From assembly GCF_039555335.1 (NCBI RefSeq), contig NW_027305496.1, positions 248,001-312,000 on the forward strand: 64,000 bases of DNA, written 5' to 3'. This DNA is from Amphiura filiformis (taxonomy: Eukaryota > Echinodermata > Ophiuroidea > Amphilepidida > Amphiuridae). Below, piece after piece: positions 33,791-44,441 of this stretch; the stretch's first letter is position 1; each line of letters opens with the position of its first letter. The position numbers were made by a program, and so were the translations under genes. Under the pieces are notes generated by a model. The model did not search any database and was not told the origin of the DNA. It saw nothing but the letters and a program-made list of their open reading frames with translations.

Positions 33791-35060
33791 CTTTCCACAA
33801 TCAAGGTATATTAAACGGCATTTAATGATTAAAATTAATACTATCCAGCACAGTATTGCTGCTTGATCAGATCGTCACAGTCATCTGCCTAACTTACCTT
33901 GTGGTCGTGGGCACAGTTGCTCTAGTTTATTTTATATTCTTTACTTTTCCTCTTAAACACCACTCGGCCGGTCATACCTTTGTAGCATTTCGAGATTATG
34001 TCCATTACAGACTCCGGCCTACCACAATATACTGCCAAAGCCACATGGTTCAGCTATGGTGCGGTTATCGCTCTAGTTAGGACATTTTCTTTTGTTTCTA
34101 TTGAACAGCTAGCAATGCATAAACTGTAGCTGTTCAATTGAACCACTTTCAATTTTTTTGGCTAAAATTTATTGCTAAAATGCTTAGGCCATCTTAATTA
34201 AAATCCTATGTCTCAAAGCTTGTAGAAATTGAAAACCTATTGTGGAATGCGGTGTTTTTTACTGTATTTTTTTTTTTATACAGTAGAAACAGGATTTCGG
34301 ACAAGCATTTTGTGCAAAAAATATCCAATGTTGCAAATGTTGGAATAGCAGCATAGCACCATTTTACTAACGCGCGCGGCAGCTTTGAGACACAGGAATG
34401 ACAGGATTGGCCTTATTAGATTTTTAAGCTTTCAGTGATATTTTAGGGTCAATATTTTAACCTAAAAACACAACTGACCAAACCAACTTATAATGGCTCC
34501 AAAAATCACAACTGACCAACCCAACTTGGTATAATGGCTATTGGCTCCAAACGCCCGTAAAACAGGGTGTGTGGGGTTTTTTTTGCCTCGATTTAACACC
34601 TTTTTTTTTCCTAGTATTTTCCGAAACTTTAATAAAAAAATGCAACTGTCCTGGAGAAAATGGAAAGAGGGCTTTGCAACATTTTTTAATTGGATTTTTG
34701 GGCTACTCTTTTTTTCATTAGAACTTTTTTTTTTTTTGGATCATGACTATAAAAAAATAACCTGAACAAGATTTCCTGTGTAAAATGAGAATGTTAAAAA
34801 AATAGGACCAGGTCTACATCTAAAATACATATAATTTATAACGAAGTCACCAAATAAATAAAATAAATAATACTTTTTATAATAGGCTTAAATAGCCAAG
34901 AAGGACATAAAAATTTGTTTCACATGCCACCTTTTTGGAAAAGTGACTGAGGAAGGAGGTTTTTTTTTGGGGCTTGACAGTTTGTAAATGTTAAGTTGAC
35001 CATACTGTCTATGAGTTGACATTGCTAGCAGTTGTCAGCATCTGCCATGAAAACGATGAG
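33791..35060. other. Intergenic with a small palindromic repeat
   Basis: TTTCTATTGAACAGCTAGCA near 34096 pairs with GTAGCTGTTCAATTGAA near 34128; the same end sequence forms an inner palindrome at 56486-56630. The rest is T-rich and has no gene. Confidence 0.55.
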
Positions 35061-35068
35061 GATGAGGC

Positions 35069-35467
35069 TAAGGACCGTCGATGTTAGGATTTTAAAAAAT
35101 CGATATATCGGTCGCTCATTATCGATAATAATCGATAAATCGATTTTCCTCCCAATTTTAGTGACCTGAAAATTCAAGTCACTAAGCTTCTAAAATTTGA
35201 ATTAGGCATATGGAAATGTATTAGAAACTTTTAATAGTGGTGAGGTAAAATAACACTTATTGATTCTAGAAGTTTTACATTTCAAAACACGCCTGTACTG
35301 ACATAATTGCGGCAGTTAACACACTGCTTACGCCCGATTTTTGGATTTTTTTTTTCATTATCGGCAACTCCGATATATATCGATTTTCTTCCGAAAGTGA
35401 TATCGGCGATATTGATATTATTGGATAGCCGATTTTTTGATTATTATCGATTCATCGACGGTCCTTA
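35069..35467. mobile_element. hAT-like MITE (word ATCGATA), exact 8-bp TSD
   Basis: TAAGGACCGTCGATG at the left and CATCGACGGTCCTTA at the right are exact complements; GATGAGGC flanks both (35061-35068, 35468-35475). ATCGATA, TATCGAT and CGATATATCG words fill both sub-terminal regions. Length is 399 bp. Confidence 0.9.
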
Positions 35468-35475
35468 GATGAGGC

Positions 35476-36600
35476 CCTTTAAGAATATGAGGCGTAAGAC
35501 CCCAAACTTATACGGTAAATCAGAACTTATCACTAAAACATTTTACTCTTAAAAGTATTAAAAACTTAAAAAATTTAATATGAAAAAAAAAAAAAAAAAT
35601 GGAATGATCCCATTCCCAGATATTGGGGGGAGGCAAAACAAATAATTATTATTACATTTTTATTTGGCCTATAAAAAATTAATAAATACGGTAGGCCTAC
35701 TTACAAATGGACATGTTTAGAACTTGAGAACCAAAACATATAATGTAGGCCTACTGCTTATTTTAATTCAATTTCAAAAAAGTAGTTAAAATATCTTTTT
35801 TATTTTAGGGGGTTAACTTTATCAGGGCCTCAGAACTGATAGATCAGGTGTTGCGACTACCAAATAACATACATACAATTGTCAATAATTTAGCCACAAA
35901 TAATTTACATAAAAATAAGAAACTTTACCAGTTACCACATCAAAAGTTACATAACACACACAATGATGTAAATAAACAGTGTAGCATAAACATGATAAAT
36001 AGACATTAATGTACATGCCTTGGAAAATAAACAAATATAACAAAAGAATAAATCTTCCCAACTACAATCCACATGTGCAATGAAAATAGTTTATTATCTT
36101 CTCTGTATCAGAGGAAGACATATTAACTTAATCATCATAAACAAAGTCCACAGCCACTTCAACAGGAAGTGACTTGTTAGTCAAGTCTGGTGAGCTTTTA
36201 TAAAAAAAAATCCTCAAATCACCCAAACTTTACTTCAGTTACAATTTACCAAAGCAACTAAACTTATTTTTACAAGATTTTAATCACTGCATATCAACTT
36301 TATCTTTGCCCAACACGTGTGATACAAATTCATGACCCTTGGGTTGAATAATTTATTCCAGGTTTGCCCCGTTGGCTAGGACCCACACCACATGATTTTC
36401 CGCTCTCGTCTTCTGCTGATATGCTAAGTTGTTGAAGTAGTGTCGTATTACATACGGCCATGACTCTACACTGTGTGTATGCCTATGCAGCAAATGCATG
36501 GGCAACCGAGCATGCAAGTTGCTAAAACTGAACTCGTCTTTCGTAGACGGGTTATTTCCGAAGGTTTATTTCGCACAAATTAAGCATTACATGAATGGCT
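35476..36600. other. Intergenic, no gene
   Basis: AT-rich with a poly(A) tract at about 35583-35600. The 36360-36540 part has a more even composition and could be transcribed, but no conserved product was recognised. Confidence 0.4.
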
Positions 36601-36837
36601 AACTACCACGGAAATTATCTATAATGTCTGAATAAAATAATCAAGTATGTAGTTTGAAGAATCATTAAGTAGTTTAGGTGAAATAAGGTGAAATTTGGTA
36701 CCTAGTTTTACGAAAGTCAACAACTTCGCTGAGTGTGTATCCAATAGCTCTATATGCAAATGAATAGGAGATCCCACGGAGACGCGAGGCAACAACTTGT
36801 TGAACAACTTTATCGAAAACTTCCACCAAAAACTTAC

Positions 36838-37090
36838 CGAAATTTGGATGCAGTCCGGTGGTGTCAGTCCTCCAGTATACTACAGCTAGTTGAAGTAAAG
36901 TCTCCTATAGCTTTATGTTAATTCCAAAGAGTCCTTGTTAAGGTTTTGAAGCTAAATTTGGATGATATTTCGTGGATAGTTTTAGAGTCTCATGAAGTTT
37001 TCCGATCATCGAGTCCGTGGAGTGATAAAAATCTGACTGACCTTCTGAACACCCGGAGCTTTTATCAACAGAGGGCGCTGTGACTTTGTT
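36838..37090 (-). other. Candidate non-coding first exon of the zinc-finger gene
   Basis: On the minus strand a good donor (CG then GTAAGTTT) falls at 36838/36837, downstream of a stretch with AGGGCGCTGTGAC-type sequence. It is the nearest strong minus-strand donor I noticed upstream of the 5' UTR acceptor at 27745, but linking them across 9 kb is speculation. Confidence 0.2.
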
Positions 37091-37903
37091 AATTGATTGA
37101 TTTCAGGAGGATTTAGCAGTGGGATTTTAATTACTAATAAGATTATTGATAATAATTTTGCAGAAAAGGGATATTGCTAATTATTAATATTTATACAGAA
37201 AATCTTTTTACGGTAGGAATTTAGAGAGATGATTTGATGAGGAAATGAGACTCACTAGAAATTCCGGATGTAAGAAGCCGTAAGATACAGTGATCTGATT
37301 ACAATTACATTTACAATTTTTCTAAATTTTAGGCCTCTTAGTGCCTATAGGCCTATTATTTTTTTCTCTTAATAAAGCCAAATGGATGGTGCAAAAATTT
37401 GTGTACCCACAGATAACAACTATCTGACTATGGAAAAAAACCGAGATTCAATTGGAATATGTTTTCAATATTAGACCATAAAAGGGCTTTGTTTGTTGTT
37501 TGTTTTGGGTTTTTTTTTTTGGGGGGTTGTTTTGTTTTTGGATTTGTTTTTTTTGTTTGTTTTTTAAGAATTGACATAGGAGTCCCAAACCAAAAACATG
37601 TAGGCCTATTTCTGATTTTAAAAAGAGTTCTAAATGTTCTAACTCAAAAAATTTGCTATCAATAAACTGATAGTAGATTGTAATCAGAATTGCGTATTAA
37701 AGTGCAATATTATGCCATTAAAAACATGCATTCAATAATATAAGCCTGCGTATACTTTACTTTTACTGTCATATAAACCTTTTTGACCATTTACTAGTAT
37801 TTTGATGTAATAAACATCAGTATAATTTCGAATTCATGCAACTGATGATGATGCGTTCATCATGATAACATATTTGTATCTATCAAAAACCGACTATGGC
37901 ATA
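37091..37903. other. No gene recognised
   Basis: AT-rich, with GT-rich low complexity near 37490-37565 that creates an artefactual open frame, and two TAGGCCTA octamers. Confidence 0.5.
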
Positions 37904-37910
37904 GTCTAAT

Positions 37911-39242
37911 CATGGAGGTATATAAATAAATGGAGAATGATCCAGCCAAGCCTCTTTTGTACTACGTTGGTTATGACCAATTATTGTTGAATAGGCAATT
38001 TCAGGTTTATATTGATTATGCTAAGCTGATTACATTGTGAAGTCTGTATCACTGGCCATTGATTTCAATGGGGTAAAATGAAGTTTATACTTATTGGAAA
38101 GTGCTCATGTTTCATAAAATTTTGATAGGCCTATCAAAATCTCATTTTCGCCAAAAATTGAGTGCTTAAATTGGATCAAGAAATCAGTCTTTTTGAAAAA
38201 AGAAACACCTTATCTGTTGTCATCTTGTGACTCCCTACATTTTGGTCATGAAAAATTGAATTATGACGTTTTTTTCCAAAAAGTTATGACCCCCCCCCCC
38301 GTATATTTAGAACCCCTCCCTCCAAAGAAAATGATAGCCTCCTAATAATATTAATAATCATTTAGGCCTAAATACTGATAATTATTTATTATACAATGAG
38401 AAGTTTAACTTGATGATGATTTAGGCGGCCTATACGATTTCATGACAATACAGAATTAAAAGTTTAAAAACAATAACATGACATATCCGTCATGGCACTC
38501 AATCAATTTGACCCGAAGCTTCAACCAAAATCACGGTTATCATACACTAAACTATGAGAAACTGTTTAAACAAAGTATGTATAGGGCCTATACAATGTAT
38601 ATATAGTATACATTCCGTATATCAATTTCTCTCTAGAAAAGATTGTCTGATCATCACTTTTGCTTGAATTCCGAAGTACTTCCGGTAAATTTTGCTCGCT
38701 CGTAACTCAAATGGCCCAAATTGGCCCAACATAATTTTTTCACAATCGGAAGGTAAAAACGTTTTGCTTTCATTTGCACTATATTTGAACTCCCTCAGAC
38801 CCCCTAAAAAGCTTGATATATGAACATGAAAACTAAATATATTTGTCAAGTTACGGCACAACTAGTGTAGAAAACAGTTTCATAACTTGAGAACAGAACA
38901 TCCGAATTTCTTCGGGTTTTCGCACGATCATACATTGAAACTATAAGCTATCAAAACTGGTGACTTTGAACTAGCTGATTGACTAGCTGACGTCATTATA
39001 CAGTCTCTTTTACAAGGCTTCCGGTACGGGTCAATGTAGGGTCAATTCCTATGAGGAAATTTTGGGAGTGACAATCAATGAACCATGGTAGAGGCTCATA
39101 ACCATCGTGGAGATCAATAGCTTGGCTGAAGTGGCTGGTCTATTCAAGTTTGGTGACTCATTGAATAGAGGTAACGGGATAATCTCCACTTAGGAGATTA
39201 GAATTCTGGCGATCATTCTCCATTTATTTATATACCTCCATG
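37911..39242. mobile_element. TIR transposon, 1.33 kb, 32-bp perfect TIRs
   Basis: CATGGAGGTATATAAATAAA plus 12 further bases (to GAATGATC) is exactly repeated inverted at 39211-39242. GTCTAAT directly flanks both sides (seven bases, eight if the terminal C is counted). The longest internal frame, 79 codons on the minus strand, is unrecognised. It is a non-autonomous element with a hAT-, P- or Merlin-sized duplication. Confidence 0.85.
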
Positions 39243-40604
39243 GTCTAATCGAAAAGATTCTGTTGTAAATAATTAAAGAAGGCTGAAACAACATCACCTT
39301 TGTAAACGTATATAACTATTTATTTGATTACTAACAACAATAAATCAAGCAAGTTTTCAAAGTATATGATTTGTAGAATGATCTTCTGCAAAACATCATA
39401 TTTGGACATGAGCCCTCAAAGTGCCCGTAAATGTGCCATGCCAATTTTTACGCGATTCGCCCGAATTTATTCCACTTTTGCCCCATATTTCACCAGTTTA
39501 GCTTCAATAATTATGTCAATTTTTGTACCATAAACTTATTCTGTTGCCAAAATGGGTTGGATTCACTATAGGCCTACTTCAAGAAATATTTTCCAACCCC
39601 ATCCCCCAATGTCGAAGAAATCTACGCCACATAATCCGGTGGCACTGAACAAGGCAATCATGTGAATTAAAGGCCTATTCAGCAATGTGATTTGCTCATT
39701 TTGGAAAATCGGAAAAGTCAGTTTTGTACATTTTTGTAGCATATAGATATGCTAACATATAGCATGTCACTGGTAGCTACTGGTTATAGCTGATGAAAGC
39801 TGTGTATTCATGACGTACATGTCGACAAAATAGGACATTTTACATGAAAAATGAAAAAATGAAAAAATTCTCTACTTAGGTTTTGAGAAGTTAGTTAGGC
39901 CTATATTATGTGTTTGAATGATGGGGCTTCAACTTTGTCAATATACTGCTGTTTCCCTCATTTTTTGCTAGATTTTGCATTTCAAAAATATGTAATGACA
40001 ATTGAATGATATATCATTCACTTAGTTTATTATACACATCAGACATTAAAGTTTAATAATTCACTTTCGAGCTCTATATCGCACGCTGGGATCACTGATT
40101 GGATATTTAATTAATTTCAGATGATATTTATAATACTCTCGAATCTATGAGACATTGTCATCCTTCATTTTATAAAAAGTCCCTTTCCCAACCATTCACA
40201 AAATGATTATAGAACCAATATATAGTTATACAAAGAAATGGTTCTCAAGGTAGGCCAGAAAGAACCATTATAGACATGAAAAGGGTTCTGTGAGCCAAAA
40301 AATCCATGGTTCTTTTATCAATTTCTCATAATCCCTTTTTCTTTTCTTGAGCTGTACTGTGCGTAGAACCCTTAGAACCTATTTCTAAGCATCTGTTTCT
40401 AAGAGTACTGCTGGGAATAATGATTGCATCTTGGCTAAAAATAATGATGCTTTTTATACTGTCTGCTTCATAGCCAATACTGCTATCTACTATTAAATTT
40501 ACATTGAAGGGGTCTGGTGGATAGGCCATTATTTGTACCCATGTTTTTCTCCCACCACCAGATCTAAGTACAGGGAATAATAATAATAATACTAAAATAA
40601 TACT
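39243..40604. other. Intergenic, no gene
   Basis: 39460-39530 (TTTATTCCACTTTTGCCCCA and TTTCACCAGTTTAGCTTCAA) is shared with 59555-59640, so it is part of a dispersed repeat. 40180-40330 has repeated AGAACCATnAT/GGTTCT words. No coding evidence was seen. Confidence 0.5.
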
Positions 40605-40779
40605 GCTATCTACTGAAGATAGCAAACATATATTATTGATGATGCATAAACAGGGAATTCAAGCTATTTAAGTTAATTGTTAACTGAAGAAAACACAGTT
40701 AGGCCTTAAATCCTCAGTTCGCTTCGTCCATGATTGCTATCTACTGAAGATAGCATTCATAAAAGCATTATGAATCACT

Positions 40780-41198
40780 GCCCGGGGAGGCACTCGCATA
40801 ATTATATTGACATACGTCATGTGCCCATGAAAGACCCCGGTATTTTTGGCCAATCCTACCCAATGACCCCGTTTTTCAGCAGCCTACACTGAATGACCCC
40901 CCTTTTTTTGATCAAATTAGTCCTCAAAATTGATATTTAAACGTGCTACACGCGCATTTTCAGCAAAATGAACGAGTTTTGACTATTTTGTACTGTAAAT
41001 TTGGGTAAAAAGCTATTTTTGATTGTGAAATTTTGGGCGCTCACATACAAAATCAATCATCCCATTTTTGACATTGCCAACACCGAATAATCCCATTTTT
41101 TCTGAAAATTTCTGCACCGATATACTCAGTCCTAGTTTCATACGCTGGTGGGCACAGACTACGAGTGCCCCCCCCACACACACACACACACGCTCCCG
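40780..41198. mobile_element. hAT-like element (word AATGACCCC), near-exact TSD
   Basis: Left end GCCCGGGGAGGCACTCG, right region CGAGTGCCCCCC followed by a CA repeat and CTCCCG. GAATCACT (40772-40779) and GAATCACG (41199-41206) flank it, 7 of 8 matching. Words AATGACCCCnTTTTT and the related AATCATCCCATTTTT recur inside. Hairpin words lie just outside both ends. Confidence 0.6.
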
Positions 41199-41659
41199 GA
41201 ATCACGCTATCTTCAGTAGATAGCAGAGGAAAAGCGAGCCGAGCTAGGAGATACATTAATACCCCCCTCCTAAAATTACAAAACATTTCTATGCATAACT
41301 TGGCTTACATGGGGATACATTTTGCTGTCCTCCCAAAGTTGTCCCATTTCTAAAAGCAAATTCTTTGGATAAAGATAATCACATTTCCCCAAAAATGATG
41401 CTTTCAGTAAAGGTTGCACTATTAAACATCCCATACATTTAATGTACAATTCGTTCTCGATATCAATATGCAATGTCATGATTGATTTAATTGGTTTCTT
41501 TTCCTTTCTGTTTCTTGGATAAATTAAGGCGTAACAATCATGATGTTGTCACAACAAGAGGTTTTAAAGGTTACTCTCTATCCAAAGAGTGAAAAAGTCA
41601 ATCCTCCTCGGAGTGACTCTTCGGGTCAATCGAAAAGATTGACATTTCAATCTACCAAG

Positions 41660-41965
41660 AGTGAAAATCACATATTTTCCTCCATACGAGTAAAATTTTC
41701 ACTCTGCAAAGAGTGAAATTTCAATCTTTTAGAGTGAAATTTTCAATCTTTTCACAGAGTGTTCTCTCATCAGCACAATCTCTCTCGATTGAAATGTGTT
41801 TAAATTTAATAAACATAAATAAACTTCAATCGAGAGAGATTGTGCTGAGAGGGAACACTTTGTGAAAATATTGAAAATTTCACTCTAAAAGATTGAAATT
41901 TCACTTTTTACAGAGTGAAAATTTTACTCGTATGGAGAAAAATATGTGATTTTCACTCTTAATTT
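41660..41965. repeat. Long palindrome with GAGTGAAA/TTTCACTC words
   Basis: Arms of about 140 bp centred near 41808; AGAGTGAAAATCACATATTT at 41661 pairs with AAATATGTGATTTTCACTCT at 41940. The inner arms share CAATCTCTCTCGATTGAA. GAGTGAAAnTT words recur about ten times. It is a likely fold-back MITE. Confidence 0.85.
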
Positions 41966-42694
41966 TGAACCCTTTATTATCCGTGATGTGATCTGTGGAA
42001 CCCTTCACATATCGCATCATCGTGCTTATCCTATTTTGTTTTATAAAGAATCGAAAATCAAAGCTAAAACTCTTAAAGCATTTGGGTTTTTTATTCTTAA
42101 CCCATCACTCTTCTATATTATACACAACCATTTTCTTGGCCAATAAAGAATTTTCTGTTCTACAAAGAGCCCTTGAAGGGATGGCGGGTTCCTTAAAGGT
42201 TCTTAAAGCTTAAGTTTCTATAAAAACATTTTCTTGGCTAATGAAGAATCCCATTGGTTCCCTAATCTTTAAGGTTCTTTATAGAACTTGTAAAGAAGTT
42301 GCACATTTTTTCTCTAAAAGCGTTCTTTCTTTCAAACAGCACCATAAAATCAAAACATAACTTTTGATGTTGAAGTCACAGGTACAACATGAAAACAGTA
42401 AAATGAGTTAATAATGTTCTAATTCAAAATTTAAAATGGCTTCTTATGAAAGGTTTTTTACAGATCTATCACATAGGGCCTAAGTAGGTCTAACTGTATT
42501 TAAAATTTAAAAAAATAGCTCGAATTCCCTGTTTATACACCATCAATGCGTGCTATCTTCAGTAGATAGCAATTAATAATAGGAGTTGAAGCAAATAGCG
42601 TATTAAGAGCACCCATATACGAGTAGGCCTACTAGCTTCATTTCAATGAGTAATGGACAATACTCTTTAATTGCAAATCTTGTGCAAAAGGTTA

Positions 42695-43146
42695 CCGTAA
42701 AATGGGGTAACTTCGGTTAGCGCGGGGTAACTTTGGTCGGTCAAATATATTTTTTAAATGGTCATCCGTACAGCAATATTGTTTTTCGTCATATTTTTTC
42801 GAGATTTTAAACCAAAAATTAGCATTTTTTTAAGAAAAAATAAAAGGGGTCAAATGTCACAAAAACAACAACTTGCCTAGCGAAGATCAATATTTTTGAT
42901 TTTTTTCCTTCATGGAATGCTCTGACCAAAGTTGCCCAAATGCGGGGTAGGCCTAACTTTTGGCCAGGCTATTTAAACCCCTAGGACACCCTTACAAAAT
43001 TATTAAAAAATCTTTTCACTCTCAAGGTGTAGATGCACCCTAATGTCATAAAAAAGAGTTAATTAGAAATATAATTGGTTTTGTTTGTAATTGGAAGCAG
43101 TGGTTTAAAAACTCTGAAAAGTGCCCAAAGTTACCCCATTTTACGG
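42695..43146. mobile_element. TA-flanked MITE with CCGTAAAATGGGGTAACTT ends
   Basis: CCGTAAAATGGGGTAACTT at the left and AAGTTACCCCATTTTACGG at the right are exact complements; TA at 42693-42694 and 43147-43148. Inner words GGGGTAACTTTGG, CCAAAGTTGCCC and GCGGGGTAGGC are sub-terminal variants. Length is 452 bp. Confidence 0.9.
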
Positions 43147-43148
43147 TA

Positions 43149-44225
43149 CCTACTATTACTAATTTAATAGTAGGCCTACCGTAAAATAGTAGTACTATTT
43201 TCGCCTGTTTCAAGTTGTCATACGGTTCAATGAACTATTGACTTTGCTAAAGAGCGCTTTATACAAATTGATATGTTATACCGGTTTTGAAGATATATAT
43301 TTTCAAAAATATCAATTTTTAATCATTTGTCATAAAATGTGTATATCGCGATTTTCAAAAAATCAAAATTATCAGAATGGCATGACATTAGACAATTATT
43401 TAAATATTTATTGTTTAAGGTAGGCCTAATGCATCACATTAAATAAAATAAACGGTCTAATGTGATTGGCCTACTTTTCAAGGTGCCTTTATTATCGAAA
43501 ACGTGTTCCAAAATGGCAAACTTTACTGACTGATCCCCCGAGTCTTTGGCTTGACTGACCCCCCTCCCCCCAGTTGATACCTGGGGATAGGGCCTACACA
43601 TAATTATTGCACTCCATCTAGTTTCGTTATAAAATTATGTTGTCATTACACTATTTGCATCACGGTACTGCTATCTATCTACTGAAGATAGCATAAACAC
43701 ACTGACGGGACATGTGTAAACATTATGCCAATGATGGTTTTCTAGCAGCTTTTAGCTATCTACTGAAGATAGCATCTGGCATGTGAAATTCATATTCATC
43801 AATAGTCAAACTATTGTTTTTTAAAAGTAGAGCCAGTAGTTTATTGTTATGATACAGGTACGCTTGTGTCATTTAAAATGGATTGTTCAAAATGAAGAAA
43901 GAAAGAATACAGATATTTTCTGCACTTTAATAAGTGAATTTATTGATTTCAAAACCAGGAACTTCGCTAATAAAAATACAAAACTTTAAAATAATGCAAG
44001 TACCCCACCAAGCGACACGTGTCGCTGGTTGAAGAGATTTTAGGAGGGGAAAAAATCCCTAAATTTCCATTTTATTAAGATATATAGGGATAAAATCTAA
44101 TATTCTAACTTAATTAAACACTTTGAAATATTAATTTCCAATATGAATAACGATTAAAAATCATTGGTATGTGTGTGTGTGTGGTTAAATGTCTATTTTC
44201 TGATCTGTTTTTGGCTAGAAACGCT
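43149..44225. other. Upstream region of ERGIC3, no other gene
   Basis: Contains two hairpin words (43670, 43755) and a short TG repeat near 44169-44182. The remainder is AT-rich and has no recognisable gene. Confidence 0.5.
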
Positions 44226-44241
44226 CAAAATGGCCGCCGCC
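44226..44241 (+). promoter_or_regulatory. YY1-like site in the ERGIC3 promoter region
   Basis: CAAAATGGCCGCCGCC matches the YY1 core (AANATGGC) and lies 104 bases before the ERGIC3 ATG, a position common for YY1 in TATA-less housekeeping promoters. No TATA box is evident. The start site is inferred to be close by. Confidence 0.5.
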
Positions 44242-44344
44242 TGTAAAGAAAGAATTTGATAGATCTTCATCGGTACACGTCTTGTTTTGAGTGATTTTCT
44301 GAATAGCTTGAACTTAATTTGGTTCTCAAACATATAGATTGAAA

Positions 44345-44441
44345 ATGGAGAATCAAAGCTTTTTGTCGAAGTTGCGCAGATTCGACGCATATCCTAAAAC
44401 ACTTGAAGATTTCCGGGTGAAAACGTTCGGTGGAGCTGCTG
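44345..44441 (+). CDS. ERGIC3: ERGIC3 exon 1
   Basis: ATG at 44345; encodes [20 protein letters not shown], then [12 protein letters not shown], residues 1-32, and one base of the next codon. Donor [15 protein letters not shown] and [10 protein letters not shown] are hallmarks of the ERGIC2/3 N-terminal domain and set the start with confidence. Confidence 0.95.

Larger units (their letters stand above)
40605..42570. repeat. Inverted repeat pair ending in hairpin words
   Basis: The left arm 40605-40668 starts with GCTATCTACTGAAGATAGC and continues ATAAACAGGGAATTCAAGCT; the right arm 42510-42570 is the near-complement and ends with the same hairpin word. Either a 1.97-kb element has the hairpin word as its terminus, or two copies of one repeat lie inverted. 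Further single words are at 40736, 41206, 43670 and 43755. Confidence 0.7.
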
